A stretch of 64,000 nucleotides of DNA from Eulemur rufifrons (GCF_041146395.1 NC_090989.1:248672843-248736842), one strand, 5' to 3'; shown: positions 12,221 through 23,235, counted from the stretch's first letter. Numbers and translations: made by a program. Notes: generated by a model from the sequence alone, not told the origin.

Positions 12221-14057
12221 GATAAACCTGCATTTTCAAATATTCTAACTTAGAAGATATCTACAAATTTTCTGCTCTTAAAATAAGGGAATCTGCATTT
12301 TTAAACCCAGGACTATTATTCAACGTCTTTAAAACTACCTTGCCCCAGGCTCTTGTCAGCCAGGATGAGGGATGCCTGCTGTAGCTCTGGAGCAGGATTC
12401 CCTTCAGCTACTAGATCATGGAGGTACAGAGTCTAGCAGAAGGTGCTAGGGCAGCATCTGTGAGAGGGGTGAAAGTAGCAGGTTGCATTAACAACAAATA
12501 ACAATTGGATCAATCATACTGCTGCAAAGTGGCTGAATATTAGCTCTTCTTAAATGTCCTTCTCATGCTGTTTTTCCCAGTCTAAAACCCAGTTTGATTC
12601 TTTGCATTATTCTTCTTAATACTTTAACAGTATCTCCTCACCTTTAAACAATTTAACTGAAGTTCTATTATAAAATTTATGAGTTTTAACTGATTGTCTT
12701 TCTAGAAATAGAACACGAGAACCATCAAATAGTTTTGAGAACTCCTGCAATGTATTGTATCTTGCCCATTCAATTACATTCCTAAATTGTTTTTAATTAT
12801 GTAACCAGATTAAAGCCAGGACTCCACTTACCAAGTATATCAGTGCTTCTTCCACAGGTACAGAACAACAGCATGACCCAGTATCTGAAAAATAAGTTCA
12901 GAATTATAAAAATTCTTTATTTGTGTTTTCAGGCCCCACAAAGCAAATATTAATGTAATTGCACACTATGTGGTAACAGTTCTGAGAATTTCTTGTTATC
13001 CAGTATAAATTTTTATCACACTCCAACCTATAGTGGTATCTCTCTTTATCAAACTCCCTGGTACTCTACCCTTTTAAACACAATTCATTTTTGGTTTTAT
13101 TGTGCTTTGTTTTTCTCTTTAAAAGCCACCTTTTCCCAAACCCAAGCACATGTATGTACTTATTTTTTCACATCCTCATTAACTTATGCATCTACAGTTT
13201 TCTTGTTTTACTTTTGAAATTGTTCATTGCTGACTACTAAAGAATAATTAAGCATGAGCCCAAGAGACAAGGGAAGGAATCAAATCTTTTATAAGTAGAA
13301 AAAAAAGACATTTAAAAAATTTATTCAATGATAGTTGTTACCCAGTCACAAAAACATTATTTCTACATTACGTATATATGCGTGTGTATATGTGTGTGTA
13401 TACTTAGAAATTTTGCTTGCATTTACTCAGTGATTGAATATCAATGTTTACTCACTTTTGATATATATTAATAGTAATTTTTCTTGACATGGGGGCAGGT
13501 GAGGCTACCAAACCTGTTCTCACTCTGGCTCCACCACTGCCAGCCCCTCAGTCTGCTGTTTATTGATACTAAATATTTTTAAACAATTGATTCTATCTTT
13601 TTCTCAATAAATACTTCTTCCATACGTTAGTTGACTGAAGTTCATCTTCAAGAAAATTTTTCTCAGTAAGTGTGTGTGGACGCACTAGTCCTCATGCTTG
13701 TACATATTCGACAATTTAATCTGTGTGGTCTTGATAATAGAATGGCAATATAGCTAGCCATCAAACTTCTGAGTTTCTCTCTCTTTTCTAAAATTGTTTG
13801 ATGACTTCTCAGAACTTGCATGTAGACAAAGTTTTCTACAGAGAGGAAAACAAGAGGTTAAGATAATTTTTCCTACCTATAAAAAACTTTTGTGTTTCTT
13901 GGCTTTGGTTACAATATGAAACTTTCATAAACATCCAAAATCAGAAATGATACATTAGAATAGCTTTTGATGTTAATCATTTTTTACAAAGTTTCTTTAA
14001 AAATATATCTTTTAAATCTGTAGATTCAGATATTTTATTCATAAGGAAAATGTTTTC
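12221..14057. other. Unassigned AT-rich sequence
   Basis: No gene or confident repeat. A degenerate (TG/TA)n tract lies at 13371-13403. The frame at 12993-13217 is short and has no domain. Confidence 0.5.
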
Positions 14058-14704
14058 TCTTTTTTAATTTCAGAATATTACTGGGGAACAAAATGTTTTG
14101 GTTACATGAATTGTTTTGTACACTTTGAGTCAAAGTTATAAATGCGTTCATCACTCAGGTAGTGTGTATTGTACCTATTAGGTGTGAATTTACCCATCCC
14201 ATCCTCTGCCTTCGACCTACTCGATTGCCATTGAATTTTACTACCATATATTGATCATGAGTGTTGATCAATTAGTTCCAATTTAATAGTGAGTATATGT
14301 GGTGTTTGTTTTTCCATTCTTTTAATACTTTGATTAAAAGAATGAGCTCTAGTTCCATCAAGGTTGTTACAAAAGGTATTAGTTCACCTTTTTTTTTTTT
14401 TTTTTTGGTGGTTGATTATTAATAGTACTCCATGATATACATATGTCACATTTTATTAATCCATTCATATATTGATGGGTACTTGGGTTGTTTCCACATT
14501 TTTGAGATTGTGAATTGTGCTGCTATAAACATTTGAGTGCAAGTGTGTCTTTTTTATAAAATGTCTTTTTTCCCGTTGGGTAAATACTCAATAGTGCGAT
14601 TGCTGGATCAAATGGTAGGTCTACTTTTAGTTCTTTGAGTTATTTCCATACTGCTTTCCATAAAGGTTGTGCTACTTTGTAGTCCTACCAACAGGGTATA
14701 AGTA
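14058..14704 (-). pseudogene. L1 ORF2 C-terminal end and 3' UTR remnant
   Basis: The minus strand carries the last part of ORF2 and the 3' UTR. Antisense markers are 'ttgctggatcaaatggtagg' (14600-14619), 'ttattaatccattcatatat' (14454-14473) and 'gttgatcaattagttccaat' (14264-14283). No long frame is left. A T17-type run at 14390-14406 interrupts the remnant where the element normally reads 'ctgagtagtactcc'. Confidence 0.85.
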
Positions 14705-15128
14705 CTATGGTGTTATTGTTTATTGTGCTATTTAGATCAAACAGGGTTTGATTTATGTATCTGGGTGCACCTGAGTTGGGTGCAAATATATTAAGAATTG
14801 TTAAGTCTACTTGTTGGATCTTCTCTTTCCTAATATATAGTGGCCATCTTTGTCCTTTCTTACTTTGGCTATTGTAAAGCTTATGTTATCTGAAATAAGT
14901 ATAGCTACCCCTGCTTTCTTTTGGCTTCCCTTTGCTTGGAGGATTGTTTTCCATGCCTTGACCTTGAGTCTGAAAGCATCTTTGTGGGTTAGATGTGCTT
15001 CTCGTAGACAGCAGATACTAGGCTTGTGGATTTTTATCCACTCTGCCAGTCTATGTCTCTTCAAGAGGACAATTCAAGCCCTTCACATTTATTGAGAGGA
15101 TTGATGTTTGGGGTAGATTTCCATTCAT
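14705..15128 (-). pseudogene. L1 ORF2 endonuclease N-terminal remnant
   Basis: The minus-strand frame shows an apurinic-endonuclease-like L1 N-terminus: RHRLAEWIK, then a CCLREAHLT motif retaining the Glu that corresponds to the metal-binding residue of L1 endonucleases, then KKAGVAILISD and DKDGHY. The likely start is 15128; a single frameshift near 15062 separates the first ~23 codons from the rest. The fragment stops at roughly residue 140, just before the family's catalytic Asp-x-Asn segment, so no functional nuclease could be made. It follows ORF1 after a 60-bp gap, as in intact L1s. Confidence 0.88.
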
Positions 15129-15188
15129 ATTGTTGGGTAAATTCCTATTGTTTTGTTTTACTCCTTGAGCCATTATGGAATCCAGGTA

Positions 15189-16217
15189 CTAGACTTTAAC
15201 TCTTGAGTGATTTTACTTTGGAGAGTGTCTACTGCGCTGTTCAGTGTATAAAGCAGGTCTGAGTATTTCCTGTAGAGCAGGTCTGGTCTTCCCAAATTCC
15301 ATCAGTGATTGCTTGTCTGGGAAGGTCTTTATTTCTTCCTCATAGATGAAGAGGGAGAGAATTCTAGTTGGCCATTATTCTGTTTTAGAAGATTAAGGAT
15401 AGATTAAGGCACCCGTACTGTCTGGCTTGTAAAGTTTCAGTTGAAAAGTCTGCAGTTAGTCTGATAGGTTTCCCTTGTAGGTTACCTGCTGTTTTCATCT
15501 CACTGCTCAAAGGATTGCTTCTTTCATGTTTACTTTGGTCAGCCTAAAAACAGCCTAAAAACTGTGATGTGGTGATTGCCTTTTCACATTGAGACTCCCA
15601 GGAGTTCTGTGTGCTTCTTGTATCTGGATATCTAGATTTCTGGCCAGGCCAGGCATATTTTCCTCCATTATTCCATGAAATAAGTTTTCCAGCCCTTGTG
15701 TATTTTCTTCTTCTCTCTCTGGGATGCCGATGATTCTTATATTTGGCTTCTTTACATAATCCCACATTTCTTGTATGTTTTGATCTTGTCTCGTGTTTCT
15801 GTATTCTTTTTCTTCATCCAATTTGCTTAGCAAATAGGCATTATCTTCAAGGTCTGAGATTCTTTCTTGTGTGTGATCCATTCTGTTCTTGAGGCTTTCC
15901 ACTGTGTTTTGTAGTTTCCTAAATGCACCTTTTATTTCCAGAATTTCTGTTTGGTTTGTCCATAGTATTTCAATTTCTTTAGATAATTTTTCATTCATAT
16001 CCTGTATTATTCTTGTGACTTCTTTATCTTGGGTTTCTATTTTCTCTTCAATTCCATTGATTTTTCTTGCAATCCATATTCAAAATTCTTCCTCTGTCAT
16101 TTTAATCATATCGTGTATGTTGGTATCAATTGATGGAGATCAAATGTTTTCTTTTGAGAGTGACTTTTCTCTCTGATCTTTTATGTGTCCTGTGTTCTTT
16201 CACTGATTCTTTCTCAT
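15189..16217 (-). pseudogene. L1 ORF1p (RNA-binding chaperone) pseudogene
   Basis: The span is 1029 bp, 343 codons if unbroken, close to the usual ORF1p length. The longest surviving frame (15998-15555, 147 residues) contains a coiled-coil-like segment (LKNRMDHTQERISDLEDNA) followed by the start of the RRM-like domain (IQEMWDYVKKPNIRIIGIPE). The C-terminal domain is recognisable downstream in a broken frame. Stops occur near the N-terminus, and an 11-bp tandem duplication at 15541-15562 (agcctaaaaac twice) coincides with the frame's end. ORF1p normally coats L1 RNA as trimers; this copy cannot encode it. Confidence 0.9.
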
Positions 16218-16443
16218 CAGGCTACTTTGTTGATAACTGGGGGTGCTGGTGCTGGTTTATGGCCTTATTGCCAAGTCCCCAAAGGGATGTTCCTTAATAG
16301 TGCTGGGGAGATGTGCTCTTGTCCTATATTGCCTTAGAGGTGTTTTAGCCTGTTGGGTTATCTCTGAGCTGTTGTCTTCACCTTTTGCCAAAGCAGATTA
16401 GTGAGTTTGAACCCCTTGCTTAAGCTCACCAGGTGGTGAATCA

Positions 16444-16446
<3 letters not shown>

Positions 16447-16476
<30 letters not shown>
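16447..16476. repeat. (GT)15 microsatellite
   Basis: Fifteen uninterrupted GT dinucleotides inside the L1 5' UTR. It is likely length-polymorphic and capable of adopting Z-DNA. Confidence 0.97.
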
Positions 16477-16478
<2 letters not shown>

Positions 16479-17039
16479 CTCTGCTGCCCTCCAATAGTTT
16501 GAGATGGAATGCACTGTGTTGAGCTATGGGGTTACCCTCTCTGTTGTTGCTTGTAGTTTGCGTGGAGGAGTTTATTATCAAGGTATTCCAATGCCTTTGT
16601 GTTGGGCTCTAAACCCACAAATGGGGTATATGAGTGCCCTGATCTTTAGGAAATGTCTTACCACTCCCAAGGGTTACTTGAGCCCTGTTGCCACTTTAGG
16701 TGGGGTAAGGGAAACTGGTACCTGCAAGCCTGAGAGCATATACTTCTGTGGTTGCTTGATCTGCTGGTAGGGGAGAGTTGCTAGTATTTTATGCAGGGCT
16801 CTTTCCCCACACTTGTGAGGCAGCTCCTGGTGGGGGGTGTCAATTGGTGCAATTACTGAGGACTCTGTCCAGGATTTTCCTTGCCAGTCCACAAGCCCGA
16901 AAGCTGGCAGCAGCCCCGGTGCCAAGAGTGAGCCCTAGTGTTATGTTGTTGTCAGATGATCAAAACCAGCCCACTGGGCCTAATCAACAGTCTGCCCCCT
17001 TTTACTTAGTTACAAGGTCGCACAGATTCAGGCCAGTCA

Positions 17040-17550
17040 TGCAGAGAAAGTGACTTTTCTCCCTTCTCTCTGCCTCCAAGGGCGGAGTCTGCCCTGCCTG
17101 GCTGGGGGCGGGGGGGGGGGGGGGGGGGGGGGGGGGCGTTGTGTGAGACTGCGGCAGGTTCCAGTCCAGAAAAGGACTTCTCTTGTTTCTCTCCTCCTCC
17201 AAGGGTGGGATCTGCCATTTCTGAGAGAACGATAAGCTGCTGGGCTGGTAGAGGGGTGCTGTCTGAGGCCACTGAAGGTCTCAGCCCAGGAAGTGGCTTC
17301 TCTCATTACTCCCCACCTCCAAGGGCAGGGTTTACCACAGTGGCGCAAAAGACAAGCAACCTGGGCCATGGGAGGAGCGCCGCCTGAGGCCACCCAGTGT
17401 CTCAGCCCAGAAAGTGTCTTTTCTTGTCACTCCACACCTCCAGGGGCGGGATTTGTCTTGCCCACATGAAAGGCAAGTGGCCGGGTTGGGGGAGGAATGT
17501 TCAGAAAGCAGCTTCTCTTGGTACTCCCCTGCTCCAAGGGTGGGCCTGGT
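17040..17550. repeat. Tandem ~120-bp units in the L1 5' UTR
   Basis: A recurring block 'cctccaagggcggg/gctccaagggtggg' begins at about 17073, 17196, 17316, 17437 and 17531, spaced 123, 120, 121 and 94 bp apart. Each is preceded by a 'cag(c)ccagaaagtg.cttctc' segment. The units are diverged from one another, so this is an old tandem array of about four and a half copies. Confidence 0.8.
17110..17136. repeat. Homopolymeric G27 run
   Basis: Twenty-seven consecutive G residues, preceded by G5C at 17104-17109. The length reported could be inaccurate because such runs are hard to sequence. It lies between the first and second tandem units of the L1 5' UTR. Confidence 0.95.
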
Positions 17551-18091
17551 CTGGTGGCCTGGGCAGGGGCATTGCCTGAGCTTGCCCGGCTGGGCTGGGG
17601 AAGGGGGGTGCCCAGAACCACAATGCACCACAGCATTTCTAGTCTGTGGACCCCCCCAAAAGGCGGCTGCTCACCCACAGAGAGCCAGCACTGGAGGCTA
17701 CTGCTCGGCGGGCTGCAGGTTCTGGGTTTGGCCAGCTGTCTCAATGAGCCACCGGCTGTCCCCACTGCTTCCCTGTCCCACTGACTCACCTCAGTCCAGT
17801 AGAGGGTCCTGCACTCTCTGTCCCCCCCGCCCCCCTGCTCCAGCTGAATCTTCGGTGGTTTCTAGGGACAGAGACTCCCTTTCGGCCTTCACCTCCTTTG
17901 TTCTGGTCCTGCTGACCCCCAGAGGCGAGGTGCCTGTCTCCAAACTCCCTCCTAGGGACCGGGGAAGTGTCCACTCAGACCAGTCCTCCCCTGCCCAGTG
18001 CGGACCTAGCACAGAGCACTGGAGAGTTCAAATGTTTCCGGCTATTGTCTCTTCACACAGCCTGTCATCCTGTACCCCAACTTTGCACTGA
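17414..18091 (+). other. 225-codon open frame antisense to L1 5' UTR (probably not coding)
   Basis: This is the longest open frame in the window. It runs opposite to the L1, through the GC-rich 5' UTR, and has an unremarkable Ser/Pro/Cys-rich composition with no domain, signal peptide or membrane segment I recognise. GC-rich DNA lacks stop codons by chance, and overlapping frames are open on both strands here, so chance is the leading explanation. Human L1 has a short antisense ORF0 in its 5' UTR; a parallel is possible but unproven, and nothing at residue level supports it. Confidence 0.25.
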
Positions 18092-18398
18092 CTTCAGGTG
18101 CTTCCCTGCCTGAGTGGATGTGGAGGTCGGTGGAGAAAGAGTCATCCTCCTGTGGGTCAGATCACACTGCCCAGCCTGCCAACGGGCGTGGCCGTCCCAT
18201 ACTTTATTCCCTATTGTATATCTCGCACTCTCTAGATTTTGTGGTCAATTCTCCAATTCACCTCTTTTTTTTTTTTTTTTTTCCAGTGCCGCTTGTCCTG
18301 CGCTGCTCCTTGTGGAAGAGCCATGCACTCATGTGTAGCTGTCCGCGTTCTTCACCTCCTACTCTGGGAGCAGAGAGCCAGGAGGTCACCACTGATCC

Positions 18399-18406
18399 GC
18401 CATTTT
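18399..18406 (-). promoter_or_regulatory. YY1-type site at the L1 5' end
   Basis: The plus strand reads GCCATTTT, that is AAAATGGC on the L1 strand, within the first dozen bases of the element. A YY1 site at the start of the 5' UTR fixes transcription initiation in human L1; the equivalent placement here supports 18408 as the true 5' end. Confidence 0.6.
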
Positions 18407-18408
18407 CC

Positions 18409-18594
18409 ACACGTTCTCAGCATAGTCTTGAAAGGTGTCCAAATACGGACTGAATTGTACATTTGTAAGAGATTTTCCACAAAGAAGATTACCACAATGA
18501 CAAGGAATTTCTGGAGGGGATTCAGGCATCAGGTAAGTAATGCATCTTTTGATCATGAGATAATATTGATGACATTTGCAGTCATATTTAATCT
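18409..18594. other. Flank of the L1 5' end with a consensus splice donor
   Basis: Ordinary-looking sequence, except that CAG|GTAAGTA occurs at 18530-18539 on the plus strand, 122 bp outside the L1 5' end and facing away from it. It is an ideal match to the mammalian 5' splice site. There is no other exon evidence. Confidence 0.5.
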
Positions 18595-18700
18595 CTCACT
18601 GGGAAAACAGAGGTTCATGGAATTTAAGTTACTTGGTTAAAATTCTCAAGATTTATTGAGATCATGAGTCAAGTCAAGTACTGAGGCTGTGGCACAAATG
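18595..18700 (-). mobile_element. Probable MIR fragment, antisense
   Basis: 'Gggaaaacagaggttcatgg' followed by 'aagttacttggttaaaattc' matches the antisense MIR core order. It is diverged. Confidence 0.55.
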
Positions 18701-20689
18701 AAAATGGAAGTCACCTTTCATGATAATGGATGCTTACTGAATTCTTTTAAAAATAAAATTAAATTGTGAATTAAAAGTATAGAAACTAACTGTGTAGATG
18801 GTCTAAAATATTAATATTAACATTTTATGCAGTTTGCTTTGTTCAAAGTATTTCTTTAAAATGAGGATTGAAGAAAGATAATTATGAAAATTTTGTTGGG
18901 AGGGCAAATATTTAGGAAGAACAATAATGTAGTATGACATTGGAAAGGCTCTCAAGGACACAATTCTTTTCTGTTAGATTTTGAAAATTTTGTGTCATTC
19001 CACAGGCTTTCCTTTTATACACTCAGAACTCCTGGCTATAGTCAATTGCTACTGCAGGTTCAATTATCACTAGTTACATTTTCATGTATTTCTTTCACTG
19101 ATCCCTGGAAAGTTTAGCTGTCAAATAGACTAGTTCTGACTATCTTTTGCCAGAAGGAACTGGTCACTCAAAAATAGTAAGCTTCTCTTCCATTTTTAAA
19201 CTCCATTTCAAATATGACTTTTAACCTAGAAGATAAATTTGTCTTTTTTCTTAAGTTTCTGTACTTCATCTCCAGTGCAATAGTGATTTTCTTTTTAATA
19301 CAACCACATGTTTTCACTACAGAATTTTTAGTACATGTCCATTATCTCTTTATACTCTTTTACTCCTTCCTTATAAATCTAGTCTCTGTTTCAGCCATCC
19401 ATGCAGGTGGCATTTCAGAACTGTGTGTCTAAACTATAACCTAGGAAATAAATTTTAAGTTTTGCAAATGATTTATGGGTCATGTGGTAGAATAATGAAT
19501 ATTTTTGTGTGTAGGGGTTCAGGGAGGGCCAGTCTAGTATAGTTAGGGACAAACAGGTGTACTTACTCCCTAACATTTTTACCTTTATTTATTTATTCTT
19601 CTTAAAGTCATTTTGTAATATTCCAAAACACTTATTTTGCCTAAGGAAAATTTTAAGTTACATAACTAAGTTATAACATTCAAATGATGCCACTTTTTTT
19701 TTACCATTCAATTTATAATATTGCATGCATTAATAATGGGTAATTTATTAGACATGAGGCAGGATTTTATGCCAGTTGTACAATTTATTTCATAAACCTT
19801 GAGTGGGGTTACAGAAATTGATTGCTGAGAATAGACAAGCTCTCAATAATGTCTTCAAGCCATCTCTAAAGGCATCACTTATTTTCCAATTTTAAGTTGC
19901 CAACCTACTTATACTCTTTTTACCCTCATATAGAGATTACTGCAGAAGCCCCAAGTGTCATGTTGCCAGTTTATTCTGCTTCCAACATATCACATTCATT
20001 ATTTTCATGTTGTTATCCTCACCATCACAGTGCTTTGCATTTTATAGTTCTTCATTGTTTGAAAAAAAAATATGACAGGGTTTTATTCTCTCTGGCTGGA
20101 AGCCATTATATCCTTTAAGTGGCCTTCACTGACTAACAGGAAATATCATCTTTTGAGCTCCTATGGTCAGTCATTTTCATATGACCTCTGCTATATGCTG
20201 GGCTAAGTAGTGCTTTAGTTTTATTTAAAGGTTATGGCATGCTTTTAAATGATTACATGAAAAAATATATAAATAATTTAATGATGATGCCAATGCCAAG
20301 GGCAAGCACCCTGAGTGATAACTTAGTCATTAAAGGTTTCTAGAACCATTATAGGTAGTTGTCCATTTTGAGTACTCCATTTAAGTAGGTGGCTATGCAA
20401 CCTTTTTTAAATTAACTGAGCTATTGAAATGTAATTAAAATACCATATAACTCACTCTTTGAAAGTGCACAATGCAGTGTTTTTTAGTATGTTCTATTCC
20501 AATCACATGGAACAGAATTCTGTCAACACCCTGAATAAACAAGTAAATGGTTCCTTCCCTAGAGCCTTCAGAATGGAGCCTTGCTTGCAAATCCCTTGAG
20601 TTTAGCCAACAACCACAGTACATTTGTGCTGTTCTAAGACACTAGCTTATGGCAATTTGTTACAGAGGAGCAGAGATAGGAAAATTAAT
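18701..20689. other. Unassigned AT-rich sequence
   Basis: No gene or confident repeat recognised. Short frames at 19214-19432 and 19897-20118 have no domain features. Weak L2-like flavour around 19900-20200 was not strong enough to call. Confidence 0.5.
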
Positions 20690-21330
20690 ACAGATATCCA
20701 GGTAAAGAGGACAGACAGTGTGCCTATTTGTACAGGAGTAAGTAAAATAGCATATCATACATTGTGGATAAGAGGAATCTAGCAGTGAATAAAACTGGAA
20801 AAACATATAGGCATGCTAAGTAGGCCTCATAAACTATATGAAGTTTGCACTGTACTCTGAGAAATGGGAATATAATTAACAAATTTAATTAGGGTAAGGA
20901 AATGGTCAGTTATTCATAATAGAACAATCAGGCTTCTCTGCTAGAATCCGTGGAAATTGATTGAAGGAAAGTAAGGCCAAGGGTAAGAGATACCAACTGT
21001 AAAAACTCTTGCAATAATTCATAAGAGAACATGTTTCTCTTTATCCAAATAGTAGGAAGGAGGTTGGGAAGAAATGGAATAATAAGAGAGAAGAATTGAG
21101 TAAGTATAATTAAAAAATTATGGTGCCTGGGTGTGGGTTATGAAAGAGAATGGTTAACACAGGATGGCACCTATGTTTCTGGCTTCCAAATTAACACGTT
21201 AATGGCAAAGTTATTTACTGAAGTTGGGATCTCAGGAAAAGGGATGTGTTAAAAAGGGTGTATTGAACAATGGGAAGGATTATGGGTTTCTCTTTTGATG
21301 TTGCTACCAGAATGAATGAAGTTAAACTAA
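20690..21330 (-). mobile_element. L2 LINE fragment, antisense
   Basis: Antisense L2 landmarks in order: 'aaactcttgcaataattcat', 'aggaaggaggttgggaagaa', 'aacacaggatggcacctatg', 'tttctggcttccaaattaac' and 'ttatttactgaagttgggat'. It corresponds to the L2 reverse-transcriptase to 3' region and parallels the copy at 38405-39745. No frame survives. Confidence 0.7.
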
Positions 21331-23114
21331 AGGTATAATTGTTGGAGAAGAATGAGCATGTTATAAAGGGAGCAGTAATGAAAGAATGTCTGTATAATAT
21401 TTGAATTCCTGATTCTATTCTTAAATCGTAGCCATTCTTTTAAATATTGTGAGATGCTATGTATCTTTAAATTAAAGTCCTCTTTTTGTATATCTTCATT
21501 CAAATTGAGATTCCATTTCTTTTAAACAAGAGGGATTCAGGTTATATGACAATCATTTTCATTGACACTGAACATAGCCCTAAGGCACAGAAACAATATG
21601 TGTTAAAAGGGAAAATGAGATGTGCACTCTATTCAGGTGAGAGTAACAGTGAAGAATGCAGGAGTGTGGTCCCACTTTCATCCCATGATTTGTACTAGTG
21701 AGGAGTTGAGGGAGTAGAAGAGTGCTCAGCCTGAAAGGAAGATTGACCCTGATGATATAACATGAATTACCAATAAGGAAGGTATCATTTGGTCTACATC
21801 CAGTTAACTCTGCCAAAAATATTTAAAATAAAACAAATGCCAAAAATATTTCAAGTGACCAAATATTAGGATTGTACCATCTTGTACCTAATTGCTATCA
21901 GCAATTAGACGGTAAAAGTTACAGGTGCTCAATTAGTGGAATATCTAGTTATGGACTGGGAAACACTCTTGTGAGATGTTTGAGACCTGTGTGATGTACA
22001 TACGCCACATGGGGTTAACAGAAATTCCATTTTAATGCGTGATAATATCACCCCCAGTATGTGGCAGTATTGCTATATTTAGTTGTAAATCTATTTTAAT
22101 CCATCAAATTTGAATATTCATTAAAACATGTCAACAAGATAAAATGCAAATAGAAAAGAAAGACAATTTGAAAGAATGTTAATAAATGGATGACACTGGT
22201 AAAATAACAACATAAAATTTATTAAATCAAGCTTAGATCCAATTAAAATCTTTACTAAGAGTTTCAACTTTATTTCTCAAGATATTTCTGTGTTCCGGAG
22301 TAAGCAAGCATATTTGTTTAGGTTTCCATTTCCTTCTTGGAATCTGTGATAATATCTACAGTACATGATGTCTCTAGGAAGAATTTTTTATCATTATGAG
22401 CTATCATTATGCAGAAAACACTCAGGTTTATATCTCTCTATTTGATAATTTAGCTTTGGCAGCAGATGATCTGATTCAGAGTCTGTCTACAGTGAATAAT
22501 TGAATGTCAGAAATGTTTTAAATTAAATTCTGACAAAGATGAAATGCTTTGTGGGGGAATCTAAATGTTTGTTAAGTTCTTTGTCCTCTTTTTCATGGCC
22601 TCTTAATGGTTGCAATCTCCTATCTGCTTTTGCAAAAAGAGTCTATGTGCTATTTAAAATTCCGTGGGGGGAGCCTTCAGGCACATAAAATCTGTTCCTG
22701 TGTTCTTTCACCATTTTAAGTATATTGTAAGTGTAAAATAAAAAGAGCAGCAATGGAAGAGAGTTTTTGGCAGGATGGCATAATCAGTATCAATGTATAT
22801 TTTATTTCTCGTTAAAAGCTATAGATATAAGGAATAGGGCTGGTTAGTGATTTCAAACTGATAAATTTAAAGCAGATTTGGGCAGAATTTAGGAGTAGTG
22901 GCCCTCTGATACACTGAAGAGGCAAGCGAATAACCAATTGGGGATAGTACAAGAACGGTAAGAAATATTCCACAGTTTTCTTGTATGTGGCTTGCACAAT
23001 ATATCCACTTCCTATTTTTAGATACAATTTAGAACCGTAGGGAGATAAAATGCAGGGCAATTTTACCTTTGCAGGCACTAATATTGCCTTAGAAATAAAA
23101 TGTGAACTACATTA
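21331..23114. other. Unassigned AT-rich sequence
   Basis: No gene or repeat recognised. Short frames (21486-21698 plus; 22812-23078 minus) lack any protein signature. Confidence 0.5.
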
Positions 23115-23235
23115 AGTCTGACTTGATTTCAAATTTTAGCTCTACTACTTACTATTTGTATGACACCAGACAAGTTACTAAATAATCAGCTACCATTTTC
23201 TCATTCATAATTTGGGAATTATATTGGCCTCATTT
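23115..23235 (+). mobile_element. MIR fragment, sense
   Basis: 'Tagctctactacttactatt', 'tgtatgacaccagacaagtt', 'ttttctcattcataatttgg' follow the MIR core order. Confidence 0.7.

Larger units (their letters stand above)
14058..18408 (-). mobile_element. L1 retrotransposon, antisense, 5'-complete but internally deleted
   Basis: Read on the minus strand this element runs from a 5' end at about 18408 through a 2.2-kb GC-rich 5' UTR, ORF1 (16217-15189), a 60-bp spacer and the start of ORF2 (15128), then jumps near 14700-14707 to the ORF2 C-terminal end and 3' UTR, ending in an A tail (T run near 14060). Most of ORF2, including all reverse-transcriptase motifs, is missing. The ORF1-ORF2 spacing and a 343-codon ORF1 span match the usual L1 plan. 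In-frame stops and a frameshift show it is dead. No clear target-site duplication was found. Confidence 0.9.
16218..18408 (-). promoter_or_regulatory. L1 5' UTR / internal promoter region, GC-rich
   Basis: About 2.2 kb of GC-rich DNA lies upstream of L1 ORF1, more than twice the length of the human L1 5' UTR. It contains a (GT)15 tract (16447-16476), ~120-bp tandem units (about 17040-17550), a 27-nt G run (17110-17136), and a T18 run (18265-18282). At the extreme 5' end the minus strand begins GGAAAATGGCGG, a YY1-type site at the position expected for an L1 promoter. Promoter function is inferred from position and composition only. Confidence 0.75.

Noticed and set aside
14850..15095. 81-codon plus-strand frame
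   Set aside because: It is the shadow of the L1 ORF2 endonuclease frame on the minus strand.
16504..17053. Plus-strand frames with start codons in the L1 5' UTR
   Set aside because: They lie antisense in repeat sequence with no domain; GC-rich sequence with few stops explains them.
17002..17393. Proline-rich overlapping frames on the minus strand (runs of PPPPPPP)
   Set aside because: They are translations of the G27/C27 run and flanking GC-rich L1 5' UTR; three frames are open at once, so they are not coding evidence.
14020..18430. Target-site duplication of the antisense L1
   Set aside because: A loose similarity between 'atgttttctc' left of the tail and 'acgttctcag' right of the 5' end is too weak to accept.
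18118..18640. Plus-strand frames of 111 and 133 codons with a phenylalanine run
   Set aside because: The F-run is the T18 tract; one frame crosses the L1 boundary into flanking DNA, so it is a chance frame.
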